Both the position numbers and the translations under genes were made by a program. 28,445 nucleotides of DNA from a virus: positions 1 through 28,445 of IMG/VR virus record IMGVR_UViG_3300042888_000219. One strand, 5' to 3'. Under the pieces are notes generated by a model, which ran no database searches, was not told the origin of the DNA, and was given only the letters and a program-made list of their open reading frames with translations. This document shows, one piece after another, positions 1 through 9,854 of this stretch (position 1 is the first letter of the stretch; each line of letters opens with the position of its first letter).

Positions 1-3000
1 AATTTTCATGATAGTCTTGTTTGCAATTTCATCGGCGGAAGCATTAGAACCACTTACATTAACACTGACGCTATAGTTATTATACATGGGTGCGACAATG
101 TTTGCACCACTTTGTGCAGATCCACTAACTTTTGTTTCGGGGTCTGCTGAAGTATTGAATTTTGGCATAAAGAAAGATCCTTGATTTATCTTGCTAAGCA
201 TAGGAATACCATACTTATCCACCATAGACTTTTTAATTACAAACTCTCCTGGAGTAAGCATTGCCGACACAGAGTCTCTTGATCCTTGTCCTAGTATAGA
301 ACCTCCACCACTGTATTTCTTTATCATCCCGCCAGAGTTTGCAAACACAGGTCTTCCTCCAATGAATTCCCAACTTGAATCGTCTGCAGATTCTGCAGGT
401 AAAGTCCCTGTGTTTGGAGTAGTCATTCCTGTTACAGATAGTGCTTTTAGTGCTGCTTCATAAACTGCTAAGTAAGATCCTGCAACCCCTGCAAGTGCTA
501 TGTCTAAATTCTTTGCTGGTGTTATTGAAGCTTCTATTTCGCCAGCTTTTCTTTCCCATTCTGCCCTTGTCACCCCTGCAAGAGCAAGCTCTCTAATAGC
601 ATATGCTTCATTTTCACGATGATAATCCAAGGTTCTTTGAAGTGCTAGGTTTTTATTGTTAAGCGGCTCTATCATGTCTTCATTTATTATGTATATTTGA
701 TTTGTCAGGTCTCTTACAAGAAGATTATTTGCATAAATCTTATCCTCTTCTATACGAAGAAGCAAGCTTGTTTGATAAGACTGTTCTTTAATGTCTGCAA
801 TTTGTTGCTCAGCTTGTTCTCTTGTTAGCCCCCCAGAAGTTCTTAGTCCAGCAACTTGATTTTCCATTCCTTCTTGCAAACCTTGTCTTGCTTGTTCTGC
901 AGCAAATTGTGTGCTTGTAGCTCTCATTTCTTGCGCGGCAGCTGTAGCAGCATAGATATCTCCAGAACTTAAAGCTTGTGAAAGACCAAGTTGTTGTTTT
1001 TGTTGATTAACAATATAATCATTAATTGCTGCTACCTTGTCTAAGGCTTCAATTCTCTTGTCATGAGCTTTACGAATTTCATCTTCTTGCTTAGACATTG
1101 ACTCTAGATCTTTAGATATTCCCTCTGAAATTCTATTTCTTAGTTCATCTTGTCTTTTGACATCATCCATTCCTTGTTGAATTAGATCATTTGTTCTTTG
1201 ATAGTCATTAATTTCTTCTTGTTTTTTATCTATCTTATCTTGTTCTTGAGTAATAATTCTTTGATTTAAAACAACTTGTCTTTCCATTTCTTCAACAGTT
1301 GCTCCATTAGCTTCTTTAAATTTATCTGCTAATTCATTTACTTTTTTACGTTCTAGTTCATCGTATGCTTCTTCAATTATTTGCTTGGCTTCATCAAATT
1401 TTTCTAAATCTGTCTTTGTTTCAATAGTTAGGTCTATTTTTGCATCTGACTGCAAAGCTGCTTTAAGCTTATTCCATTCATCTTTGTTTTTCTTTATTGG
1501 GAATTTAGCAATTAATTCTACATCTTCTTCACTTTCAAGAATTTTGTCTATTTCCTCTTTAGTAAAACCTCCATCTTTCTCTAAACGAGTTCTGGCTGTT
1601 GCTTTATACCCCTCTCTATTTTGCCTTGATGTGGCCTCTTCTGTCCTAAGACCTGCTGCGTTTACAGTTGATAACCTATCAAGATTAATTAATCCTCTTT
1701 TACCCAAAGATTTCATTATGCTCTTTGCAGATTTAGCACCCTTGCTAAGAAGATCTGCAATTAAACTTTCAGAGAGGTTCATTGCTCTAAGTTGATCTGA
1801 TACACCATCATCAAAACTTAGCTCTTTAAGGAAGTTGTTAAAATCTTTTTTAGACTTTAGTATTTTTTTGGTTAAAGTCTTGGCTGTTCCATAAAGCTTG
1901 AGAGAAGCGTTAAGTGCTGATATCATTTCTTGAAGAGCACTCTTTTGTTTTTCTGCTGATCCTCCACCAGTATCTTTAGTATCATCTTTGGTATCTTCCG
2001 TTGGGGGTGTCTGTCCTCCAGTAGTCAGGGCCAGGGGAGCAATAGGTGCAACGTTGATTGCTCTTCTAAATACCTCTCCATCAACTACTACATTTTCATA
2101 TGCAACTGACTCACCGCGCATTGCTGCGGCGACGGCATTTGGATTTTGTAACAATGCTAAAGCTTGAGGATTTCCCGCTAGAGATAGAACTATTGCTAAA
2201 TCAATTGGGTTAAGTTTATCTGGGAAAGCACTTTCTAGAGAATTGGCTACTTGACCAGCAGTTGTTGGGTTTGTTCCAAAAACATCCATAACTATTTGAG
2301 GAATTATTTTTGGTTTAATATTTCCTAGTTCATCTACCGCTGCCTTACCAAAAGACTCTATAGCCCTTACACCTGTGGATAATGCTTTTGGTATATCTTT
2401 TGCTTTAACTCCAACATCTATTAAACTGTTAACAAGTTTATCAGATTCAAAAGTTAACACACCAAATATTTCTGGATCTAGCTTCATTCTATCTATTGTT
2501 TTTAAGGACTGAAGAACTGTCCCTGGGTTTTCGCCTTTTTCCATAACTAGTTCAATGTTTATATTTTTGTATTCTGCAAGTAATGCTACGGCCTTCCCAA
2601 ATTCCAATATTTGTTCTTTTGATGCCATGATTTCTTTTGCAAAACCAATATCTTTGAATTCAGTAAGCCTTGTAAACACCTCTACACTATCAGTTCCTAG
2701 TTTTTTTAATTCTAGATCTGATGATACAAGGTTATCAGCAAGCTCTCCTGGACTTACACCTGTTTTTGGTCTAGTTCCTTTAATTCCACCACCCATCTTT
2801 GACTCTATAAGATTGGCAAAATTACTTTTATTAAATGCTTCAGAAGATCCCTCATAAACTCCATCAATCATAGACTGAACAACTTCTTGGGCAATGCTGG
2901 TGTATGATCCCTTAATGTCTGAAAGCTTTTGACTAATGTTTTCTGGAGTAATTCCAGACATTGTTTCGGTAAATATGTCTTGAACATATTTCTTTTGGTT

Positions 3001-6000
3001 TGAATCTAGTTCTGCAAAGTTTTCTTTTTTAAAGAATTGTTTTGCTAAAGCATCTGGGCTAAACTCACCAGTAATATTTTTTATTTGGTCGTCAGTAAAA
3101 CCTGAAAAAGATAACTGACTTGCCAAAGCCTGCATCATTGCTCCAGAGTCTGCTCCACCCGCAAATATTTGTCCTATATAGTCTGATGATTCTTTCTGTA
3201 ATTTATTTAATTCTTCAAGTCTTTTTTCATATTCTGGGAAATCAATAAGAGAATTTCTTCTTTCTTCTTCAAGAACTGCTTCTGCATTTGAAAGATTTTT
3301 AATTGTTTGCAAGGAAAAACCTAAACCTGTTGCAAGAGGTTTTAAGGATACTTCTATCTCTGCTGCTGCTTCTGTAAAGCTTGTTGTTATTCCTGGAATT
3401 TTTGGAAGCATATCTAAGAGATCGTCCACTATTGGTATCCTTGGTGCAGTCATCATCCTATCTTCTGCCCCTGGCATAAAGTTAATGTCTAATATTCTTT
3501 GCCACATTGGAAGTTCTGGAATAACAGATCTTTCAGCACTAGTTTTTTTATCTAAAGATAAGTTTTTATAAGGCTCTGTAATTCCTTCAATATTTGGACG
3601 AGAAGTAATTCTTTTGCTTTCTAAGTTAATTAATGCTTGAGATCCTGATTCAAAAATTTGATTAGCAAAATCACGGGCAAGGGAGGAGTTGAGTATTGCA
3701 TCTCCAGTTGCCTCTGCAATTGCCTTTCCAAAAGTTTCTGCTTTTTCTGTTTCTAGTCCACTAGCAATTCCTTGGGCTAGGAGCGTGGATACCTTTTGAT
3801 ATCTTTCTTCTGATGTTGAGTTTTTAAGATCTTGAATAAACTTACTTCCAGCTTCAGATTCAAAATATGAACCAAACTGTCCCATAGCCTCCCTATCTTC
3901 ATCCGTAAATCTAAAAAGCCTATCTTTAGCGTCAGGGGCTTTAAATCCAGTTGCTTCTTCGATAATTTTCATTCCATTAGCAACACCGCCTATATTTGCT
4001 CCCATTTCGGCTGCTGCTTTAGCAGCATCGTCAAGTTGTTTTCTTAGATAAACAAATCCACCAACTAAAGCTGTGGTAGCAAGAATAGCTAGCCCCATTG
4101 GGTTTGTTAGCATGGGAAGCATCATCTGTAGCCCCATGAGACCCATAGTCACTGGCATTATTTTTTGTGCCAACTCCCCCATAGATCCTTCCATCATGGA
4201 TGCCGCCATTGATATTCCCATAATCCCCATCATTGCGGTGTTTCCTGAACCAGCCAATCTTTGCCCTCTGTTTTGACCAGTTTTTTCGCTTACTCCTCCC
4301 TGCAAGAATCCTTTCATTCCCGATGCAGTATTTGCAATCATGTTTGCAGCGGTAGTTCCTGCTCTTTTTATTGCCGACCCAGCGTTGACAAGTGAATCCT
4401 TTATGTTTGTTGCGCCTTGGCTTGCTGCCCCCTTAATACCCTTCCAAGCGTCTGTCATTGCTCCTTTTAGATTTGCTGAATTTAAAGACATAAGAATTTG
4501 ATTCCATTTTGCTACGGTCTTAGTTTTTATAGTAGTAAGTGCTTTTTCTAATCCCTCAACTGCTAAAACACCACCCATCAACAAAGACTCATAAAGCTTT
4601 ACCGATCCCGCTTTTACTGCTTGCATAGCAGAATTAAAAGTATTTGATATTCCAGTTTTAACTACAGAAATTCCTTTTTCTAATCCTTCAATTGCCCTGA
4701 AGCTTCCCCAAAGCAGTGATTCGTATAGTTTATTTGCTCCTACCCTCACAGAAGTCACGGCATTTGAAAATGCTTGACTCATTTTTTTAGACATTGTTGA
4801 TATAACAACTGCTCTTCCTAGTGGGTCCATCATTAATTGAGCAAACTTTGATATTCTAATAGCGGTTGTTTTTACCGAACTCACAAGAGAATTAAAAGAA
4901 TTTTTTAATGGTTGCAATCTTTCGGAAATAGCAGCAACGCCATTATTAAATTTTTGTAGAATTTTTTGTCTTGCAACTTCAATCACTACCGCTCTTCCCA
5001 ATGGGTCTAACATAAGTTGGACACCTGTAGAAATTTTTCGTGCCCCAGAAGTGAGTGCTGATCCAAATTCATTTATTTTTTGTTTTACTGGATCAAAAGC
5101 TTTAACCGTTTGGGTGATGGCATTGTTTAATTTTTCTTGTGCTGCTTTTCCAGCTATAACCGTAGCCATTGTTCTTGGAACGGGGTTTGCAGCAATGGAC
5201 GCTGCATTCCTAACACTGTCTCTTATCCTTCCAAATCTTTCTTTTATAGGGGCTAATTTTTCCGAGACCCTACCTTTAATGTCTTCTCCCTTGTAAAATG
5301 CTTTGTTCTTTAATCTTTGAAGATTTTTTGGAAGGTCTGACATAAAAGTAGAAACAACATTGGTCATTTGTGCAGGTAGTCTTTTTACGGAATCCCAAGC
5401 AATCATTGTTTTAAGCATTGCAGTCTCATAGGCATTTTTTGCTTTTAAAGGAAGAGTCTTTACTTTTTCCCAAGCTATTTGTGTTTGAAGGAATACTTCT
5501 GTGTAAGCTGCTTTTGCTTTTGCTAGTGTAGCTTTAAGAGCTTCTACTCCTGTTAGCTTAAGTCCCATCCAGGAATAAGATATTTGTGTTAAGAATTTTT
5601 TAACAGAATTAACAGATTTTGCTATCCATGGATTTAAGTCTAGAAAAAGCTGTCCAAGACTTGAGAATACTGGTCTTATATTCCTTAATGCTTCTTTTGC
5701 GAATAAAGGAACCTGCTTAAGTATATTTCCCATTTCTGTAAATACTATTTTAATGTCTTTAGAGAACGTTGATCCTTTTCGTACCGTTTCTTGTTTTGCA
5801 TTTAGAATTTGTTGTTTTATTGAGGCTGCTTGCAATGCTGCAGCAGACTGTGGTCTTGGTTCTTCTGCAGATATTGTTTTTCCTCCACCAATTGGGGGTA
5901 GCGGTGGAAGAGCTCCACCAGAAAGAATTGCTGCCTTTACTGATGCTGCAAAAGAATTTCCGACTACTTTCCCTGCTGCTGATGCTCTGTTAGTATTTTT

Positions 6001-9000
6001 TTTAGTACCAGTTTCAATACCGTCTACATACTGCTTCATTGTATTTTCAGCAACCTTGGAAGGACTAGATATACCAAGCGCCGAATCTCCTCCAGCTCTT
6101 AGAGCAGATGCAGTTGCTCCTGCTCCAGATCTCACTGCAGCAATAATTTTCGGAGCAGTTGCAGATGCACCTGGTCTTGAAGCCATTTGCTCTGCTGCAT
6201 TAAGGGGAATTGCTTTTGGAGAAGATAGGTGACCAAAATGCATTGGACCAGAAATTCCTGCTTTTTGACCAGCCCACTCTGAGAGACCTCGCCCAAATCC
6301 TTTATATCCAACCCCAAGCCTGTCTCTTATAGCTGGACTTTTCATAGAACGTAAAGACCTTACGCCCATTAGGGAGGCTCTTCCTAGTGGATCTGCGTGA
6401 CCAGCTCCCGTTCTATTTAATGTTGTTATTGGTGCAGTGTGTCCAGGTGCCCCCATAAACTGCATTGCGGAAGTTCTTAGTGGCCCACTCAAGACTCTTC
6501 GTCCTGTAGCAGTCTCTTGTGCCTTTATTGCAGCTGCAGTTGTTTTTGCTGCTCTTAATCTGGCCTGCTCTAATTGTTGTTCGTTTAAGGTTGCTTTTCC
6601 AGTTGCCTTAATTGTTTGGTCAACTTCTGCTTGAAAATTATTATAAAATTGATTCATTACTGGGGTCAGTCTTTTGTATGCGGCCTCTGCAACAGCAACT
6701 TCTTGAGCTGTTTTTTTAGCAAACCCTCTTGCAAATCCCGCAGCTAATCCAGATCCCAATTGTTCTGCGGATGGGGCCGAGGTTGCTAATTTTGAAAGAT
6801 TGGCGGAGGCGGTCATAGGAACTACTTGGTTTGTATATCCAGTAATGCCACTATTAAACCCTGGTAAAGTTCCTGCATTCATTGCAGCAATAATTGAAGA
6901 ATATTTTTGTGTTGCTTCTTTTGTTACAACAGACTCTCCTGGGGTAAGGAGAGCTGGTATGGTGTCTTCATTACCCATTCCAGGAACTTTTGTAACTCCC
7001 TTGCTGTATCCGCGAGCAACGACTCCCCTAGCTTGTGGACCAGTTACTATAGATCTACCAGCTTTACCCCTAGGACTAGCTGCACCCATCATCATGGGGG
7101 CTGACATAACTGTTGCACTTAAAGCTTTTGAATAATTTCCAAGCATTCCTACAAGACCATCTAAAGCTTTTCTTTGACCCAGGAATTTTCCTGTAAGATT
7201 ATCAGTTGACCTGCTTAGTGCATCTGCTGCCCCTCTTGCTTCATGCTCTTCTGCTGTCAAGTGCTGAAATGCACTAGAGTCTCCTTTTAGTCGAGCAAAA
7301 AACTTTCTTGTAGTTTGAGTTAATTTCACTATATTTGCAATACCATTTGCAAGCAAACCTATTGTCATAAGGATAATAGGACCTATTCCTGCAACGACCG
7401 CAATACCTATGGTTATAGCTTTTTTAATTCCATCTGGTAAATCATTAAAAGCATTTGCTATTTTTGCAACAAAATCAATTACTGGCATTATTGCCTTCAT
7501 AAATGTTTCGCCAATTGGAGCAATGGATACCTTTAGTCTTTCCATTGCTGCTGCAAACTTAGTGCTAGTAGCTTCTTCAATTTTAGAAAGTTCTTTTTCT
7601 GATACAGAAGCCAAATCTTCTACAGACATACTAGTTAGTTCAAGAGTTCTTTTTGCCTGACTACCATCTCTAACTAGGTTCTTAAACAATGCCCCCAACC
7701 TTGCATACTGATAAGTTCCAAAAACTTTTTGCAAAACTTGTTGTTGTTCAAAGTCTCCAAGTGTGGCAAGGGCAGTTCCAAAGTCATCAAGGGTAGCCAT
7801 AAGGTCTCCTTTATTTTTTTGAGTAATAGCATCAATGCTTATTCCGTATTTACCCATTTCTTCTCTAGCTGCCTTAGTTGGATTAATTAATCTTCCAAGA
7901 CCTGACTTAATGGCGTTTGCTCCTTGTTCTGCAGTAACTCCTCCCTCTCTCATGGCAGTCATCATTACAGCAAGATCTTTTATATCTCCACCAAGTCCCT
8001 TGACAACAGGGGCCACTCTAGGAATAGCGGCAGCCATATCTTGCATAGTAAGGATTGTTTCGTTTTCTGTGACGTTAAGAAAATCAATTGTAGATGTTAA
8101 ATCTTCATTGGAAACACCAAATGCGGTTTGTAGAGCAATGGTTGCGCCAAGTGCTTCATCATATTCCATCAACCCAAGGGTTGCCAATCTTATAGTTTGT
8201 TCCGTAGCCGCACTTAGGCTTTCTCCCTGTGCTCCAGTAGCAGCTACCTTTGCTGCAAGCTCTATCGTGCTAGAAAGACTTTTACCATACTTTGTATATT
8301 CCATACCAAGATCTTTTACTGCCTCAAGATTTCTTTCCATTTCAGCAGTTGTAGTTGACAGATTTCCATAAACTCTTTTAAAAGAAATTGATGATTGATC
8401 TATCTCTTTAAATGTTTTTGCTGCAACAGTACCCAGCATTGCTAAGGGTAGAGTGAATCCCACCATAAGCTGACGACCAGCCCACTGAGTATTTTTACCC
8501 CAGTTAAGAAGCTTTGTTGATCCTAAATCGATCATTCTGTTCATTAAAACTTGTCTTTGTGTTGCGACTGCAGAAGCTGCAGCCATTTTGTTTAAGTGGT
8601 TTGGAGTAAGAGCCATAGCTTGAGATGCACCTGTGGCAGTTTTTCCTAAAGCAACATATTGAGTTTGCATTCTTCTAACATTTTGCTCTGCAACCCGAGA
8701 CATCATATCAAATTCTCGTTTAAATACTCTACTCATTCCTGGAAGCTGAGATGCAGCGTATCTGGAATATTGACCAAGAGATAGCCTTCCTTTGTCTATT
8801 GACTCAGAGAATCTATCTGTTGCAGTAGTCATTGGAATTATTTGAGCATTCCACATCCTACTTGCATTAGCACTATTCATAAGTGCTTTATTTAATGCTG
8901 ATTGTTGTGCTAAGGCTCCAGCACTTGATGCTGCCATACCTTGGTTTGTTGCAGCCACTTGAGCTTGCAATGATTTTAATTGAGCAAGCGCCTGCGACGT

Positions 9001-9042
9001 ATTAACAATTACATTAATATTAGCATTTGCTGAAGTCGCCAT
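1..9042 (-). CDS. Tail tape measure protein (at least 3014 aa; 3' end outside the window)
   Basis: Sets the tail length and is ejected ahead of the DNA. I read the frame codon by codon from the ATG at 9042 to base 1 and found no stop. Residues ~110-430 match the TP901-type tape measure core (LLNWGKNTQWAGRQLMVGF, TIRLATLGLMEYDEALGAT, ITQKNKGDLMATLDDF). A hydrophobic segment lies at ~536-574 and a methionine-rich one at ~1600-1666; both could cross or disturb a membrane. A TIPALLTPGES motif at ~697 recurs as SAMLTPGEFVI at ~2930. Short tandem repeats lie at ~1175-1225 and ~1435-1525. A long coiled coil fills ~2550-2830. The final visible residues (YNNYSVSVNVSGSNASADEI) resemble tape measure C-termini, so the end is probably near. 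No lysozyme or peptidase domain was seen. SD: AAGGTGA. Confidence 0.92.
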   Translation of the reverse strand, partial: MATSANANINVIVNTSQALAQLKSLQAQVAATNQGMAASSAGALAQQSALNKALMNSANASRMWNAQIIPMTTATDRFSESIDKGRLSLGQYSRYAASQLPGMSRVFKREFDMMSRVAEQNVRRMQTQYVALGKTATGASQAMALTPNHLNKMAAASAVATQRQVLMNRMIDLGSTKLLNWGKNTQWAGRQLMVGFTLPLAMLGTVAAKTFKEIDQSSISFKRVYGNLSTTTAEMERNLEAVKDLGMEYTKYGKSLSSTIELAAKVAATGAQGESLSAATEQTIRLATLGLMEYDEALGATIALQTAFGVSNEDLTSTIDFLNVTENETILTMQDMAAAIPRVAPVVKGLGGDIKDLAVMMTAMREGGVTAEQGANAIKSGLGRLINPTKAAREEMGKYGISIDAITQKNKGDLMATLDDFGTALATLGDFEQQQVLQKVFGTYQYARLGALFKNLVRDGSQAKRTLELTSMSVEDLASVSEKELSKIEEATSTKFAAAMERLKVSIAPIGETFMKAIMPVIDFVAKIANAFNDLPDGIKKAITIGIAVVAGIGPIILMTIGLLANGIANIVKLTQTTRKFFARLKGDSSAFQHLTAEEHEARGAADALSRSTDNLTGKFLGQRKALDGLVGMLGNYSKALSATVMSAPMMMGAASPRGKAGRSIVTGPQARGVVARGYSKGVTKVPGMGNEDTIPALLTPGESVVTKEATQKYSSIIAAMNAGTLPGFNSGITGYTNQVVPMTASANLSKLATSAPSAEQLGSGLAAGFARGFAKKTAQEVAVAEAAYKRLTPVMNQFYNNFQAEVDQTIKATGKATLNEQQLEQARLRAAKTTAAAIKAQETATGRRVLSGPLRTSAMQFMGAPGHTAPITTLNRTGAGHADPLGRASLMGVRSLRSMKSPAIRDRLGVGYKGFGRGLSEWAGQKAGISGPMHFGHLSSPKAIPLNAAEQMASRPGASATAPKIIAAVRSGAGATASALRAGGDSALGISSPSKVAENTMKQYVDGIETGTKKNTNRASAAGKVVGNSFAASVKAAILSGGALPPLPPIGGGKTISAEEPRPQSAAALQAASIKQQILNAKQETVRKGSTFSKDIKIVFTEMGNILKQVPLFAKEALRNIRPVFSSLGQLFLDLNPWIAKSVNSVKKFLTQISYSWMGLKLTGVEALKATLAKAKAAYTEVFLQTQIAWEKVKTLPLKAKNAYETAMLKTMIAWDSVKRLPAQMTNVVSTFMSDLPKNLQRLKNKAFYKGEDIKGRVSEKLAPIKERFGRIRDSVRNAASIAANPVPRTMATVIAGKAAQEKLNNAITQTVKAFDPVKQKINEFGSALTSGARKISTGVQLMLDPLGRAVVIEVARQKILQKFNNGVAAISERLQPLKNSFNSLVSSVKTTAIRISKFAQLMMDPLGRAVVISTMSKKMSQAFSNAVTSVRVGANKLYESLLWGSFRAIEGLEKGISVVKTGISNTFNSAMQAVKAGSVKLYESLLMGGVLAVEGLEKALTTIKTKTVAKWNQILMSLNSANLKGAMTDAWKGIKGAASQGATNIKDSLVNAGSAIKRAGTTAANMIANTASGMKGFLQGGVSEKTGQNRGQRLAGSGNTAMMGIMGISMAASMMEGSMGELAQKIMPVTMGLMGLQMMLPMLTNPMGLAILATTALVGGFVYLRKQLDDAAKAAAEMGANIGGVANGMKIIEEATGFKAPDAKDRLFRFTDEDREAMGQFGSYFESEAGSKFIQDLKNSTSEERYQKVSTLLAQGIASGLETEKAETFGKAIAEATGDAILNSSLARDFANQIFESGSQALINLESKRITSRPNIEGITEPYKNLSLDKKTSAERSVIPELPMWQRILDINFMPGAEDRMMTAPRIPIVDDLLDMLPKIPGITTSFTEAAAEIEVSLKPLATGLGFSLQTIKNLSNAEAVLEEERRNSLIDFPEYEKRLEELNKLQKESSDYIGQIFAGGADSGAMMQALASQLSFSGFTDDQIKNITGEFSPDALAKQFFKKENFAELDSNQKKYVQDIFTETMSGITPENISQKLSDIKGSYTSIAQEVVQSMIDGVYEGSSEAFNKSNFANLIESKMGGGIKGTRPKTGVSPGELADNLVSSDLELKKLGTDSVEVFTRLTEFKDIGFAKEIMASKEQILEFGKAVALLAEYKNINIELVMEKGENPGTVLQSLKTIDRMKLDPEIFGVLTFESDKLVNSLIDVGVKAKDIPKALSTGVRAIESFGKAAVDELGNIKPKIIPQIVMDVFGTNPTTAGQVANSLESAFPDKLNPIDLAIVLSLAGNPQALALLQNPNAVAAAMRGESVAYENVVVDGEVFRRAINVAPIAPLALTTGGQTPPTEDTKDDTKDTGGGSAEKQKSALQEMISALNASLKLYGTAKTLTKKILKSKKDFNNFLKELSFDDGVSDQLRAMNLSESLIADLLSKGAKSAKSIMKSLGKRGLINLDRLSTVNAAGLRTEEATSRQNREGYKATARTRLEKDGGFTKEEIDKILESEEDVELIAKFPIKKNKDEWNKLKAALQSDAKIDLTIETKTDLEKFDEAKQIIEEAYDELERKKVNELADKFKEANGATVEEMERQVVLNQRIITQEQDKIDKKQEEINDYQRTNDLIQQGMDDVKRQDELRNRISEGISKDLESMSKQEDEIRKAHDKRIEALDKVAAINDYIVNQQKQQLGLSQALSSGDIYAATAAAQEMRATSTQFAAEQARQGLQEGMENQVAGLRTSGGLTREQAEQQIADIKEQSYQTSLLLRIEEDKIYANNLLVRDLTNQIYIINEDMIEPLNNKNLALQRTLDYHRENEAYAIRELALAGVTRAEWERKAGEIEASITPAKNLDIALAGVAGSYLAVYEAALKALSVTGMTTPNTGTLPAESADDSSWEFIGGRPVFANSGGMIKKYSGGGSILGQGSRDSVSAMLTPGEFVIKKSMVDKYGIPMLSKINQGSFFMPKFNTSADPETKVSGSAQSGANIVAPMYNNYSVSVNVSGSNASADEIANKTIMKI
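4540..4755 (-). repeat. 44-residue tandem repeat in the tape measure protein
   Basis: KLYESLLWGSFRAIEGLEKG (from K1438) and KLYESLLMGGVLAVEGLEKA (from K1482) are two copies 44 residues apart, each followed by a similar Val/Lys/Thr helix. Confidence 0.75.
4810..5007 (-). repeat. DPLGRAVVI repeats in the tape measure protein
   Basis: LMLDPLGRAVVIE (from D1346) and LMMDPLGRAVVIS (from D1406) are about 60 residues apart in a larger approximate repeat. A third copy, DPLGRASLMG, occurs at 6376-6393 (D884). Confidence 0.75.
5376..5530 (-). repeat. ~25-residue tandem repeat in the tape measure protein
   Basis: QTQIAWEKVKTLPLKAKNAYE is followed by KTMIAWDSVKRLPAQM; the IAW motifs start 25 residues apart (I1189 and I1214). 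A looser preceding unit includes KAAYTEVFL. Confidence 0.6.
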
Positions 9043-9064
9043 TTTTAAATATTCACCTTATTAA

Positions 9065-9073
9065 ATTATACCA
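9065..9073 (-). promoter_or_regulatory. Extended -10 promoter (TGGTATAAT) of the tape measure gene
   Basis: Exact TGGTATAAT lies 22 nt before the ATG at 9042 in the 60-nt gap after T, with SD AAGGTGA between. Confidence 0.6.
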
Positions 9074-9102
9074 TTAGGCACATCTTTTTTCATATAGTTT
9101 TC

Positions 9103-9812
9103 TTATGAAAATGGGTTTTTCGGATTGTTGTCTTTTCCTTTTCCTGCAGAGTATTCTAACCCTTTTCCAATTCCAAAACCAGCTTTTGATGCATTATGTC
9201 CTTGCAAAGAAGTTATGTCACTAGAATCTTTAGAATTCCCCCCGCTAAAAACTCTTGATTTCATATCTTCCCATTCTTTTTGACCACGATCTTTTCCATT
9301 TTCACCATCAAGATCTACTCCTTGTATTGCTGCAAAAAACTTCTTTTCTTGATAGTCGTCATCTCTTTTTGCTGTTAATATTGCAGTGAGTTCTGGCATG
9401 GAAAGATTACTTTCTAATTCTTCATAATCTTTCCAAATACCCAAAAGGAATACTTCAGATTCTAGTTTTGCGAGGTCTAACTCTTTCCAAGAGTCGCCGT
9501 CGTCAGAACGTTTCCCTCTGCATCCAGTTTAATTCCTGCTGCTGCTTCGATTACCTTATACACACTGGGAAGGTCAATATTATCTTCTAGTTCTTCACGA
9601 TTTTCAGCATACTTTTCATTATATTGCTTCATAGCAATCTGTACGCAATCCATTAAGAGATCCATAGACTGATCGTTGCTTTCTGCAACATCTGTAATTC
9701 CCTCAAACTTTTTCATAAATTCTCTTAGAAGTGAAATCTTTAGTGGACGCATCTTTACTTTAGTTCCATCCATCATTTCGATTTCTGATGAGTCATAAAC
9801 TGTTGTTGCCAT
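9103..9812 (-). CDS. GT frameshift fusion, tail assembly chaperone (236 aa)
   Basis: Reading G to codon 101 and then shifting -1 enters the second frame, which has no stop from the slip point to 9103. The junction reads ...EGN then RSDDGDSWKELDLAKLESEV, and the T part continues GIWKDYEELESNLSMPELTAILTAKR. This contains the expected 'SW-x-E-L' and 'SMPEL' features of T domains. The result is 101 plus 135 residues. The last ~65 residues are polar and glycine-rich (FSGGNSKDSSDITS, FGIGKGLEYSAGKGKDN). T has no ATG with an SD of its own; its only apparent start in the frame is a TTG at 9444. The minor GT form tethers the tape measure to tail tube subunits in lambda; here this is inferred by homology. 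Confidence 0.85.
9477..9812 (-). CDS. Tail assembly chaperone G
   Basis: The first, 111-aa product of the tail chaperone locus, made when the ribosome does not shift frame. It binds the tape measure protein and keeps it soluble until the tube forms. The sequence (MATTVYDSSEIEMMDGTKVKMRPLKISLLREF, then a helical acidic body ELEDNIDLPSVYKVIEAAAGI) fits tail chaperones: a strand-rich N-terminus with KVKMRPL, then helices. The frame ends LTTATLGKS. The slippery GGGAAAC lies at codons 99-101. The gene lies between the tail tube and tape measure genes, the invariant site of this locus in long-tailed phages. SD: GAAGGGAA. Confidence 0.88.
   Translation of the reverse strand: MATTVYDSSEIEMMDGTKVKMRPLKISLLREFMKKFEGITDVAESNDQSMDLLMDCVQIAMKQYNEKYAENREELEDNIDLPSVYKVIEAAAGIKLDAEGNVLTTATLGKS
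9510..9516 (-). other. -1 ribosomal frameshift slippery heptamer GGGAAAC
   Basis: G-GGA-AAC is in the correct reading phase (X XXY YYZ) near the end of G, and the -1 frame continues into T. GGGAAAG is the lambda site. A small hairpin (ACTCTT/AAGAGT, 9480-9494) starts 15 nt downstream, further than typical stimulators. Confidence 0.85.
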
Positions 9813-9845
9813 TTTGCACGTTCCCTTCGGTTAGTTTGTGAGAAT

Positions 9846-9854
9846 ATTATATCA
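9846..9854 (-). promoter_or_regulatory. Extended -10 promoter (TGATATAAT) of the tail chaperone genes
   Basis: Exact TGATATAAT lies 33 nt before the ATG at 9812, with SD GAAGGGAA in between. Confidence 0.65.

Noticed and set aside
5753-6232. Plus-strand frame of 159 aa, and other plus-strand frames over the tape measure (7835-8371, 1385-1795)
   Set aside because: The opposite strand is open without a stop over 9 kb and reads as a tape measure protein; these frames are its shadows, with no SD and no family resemblance.
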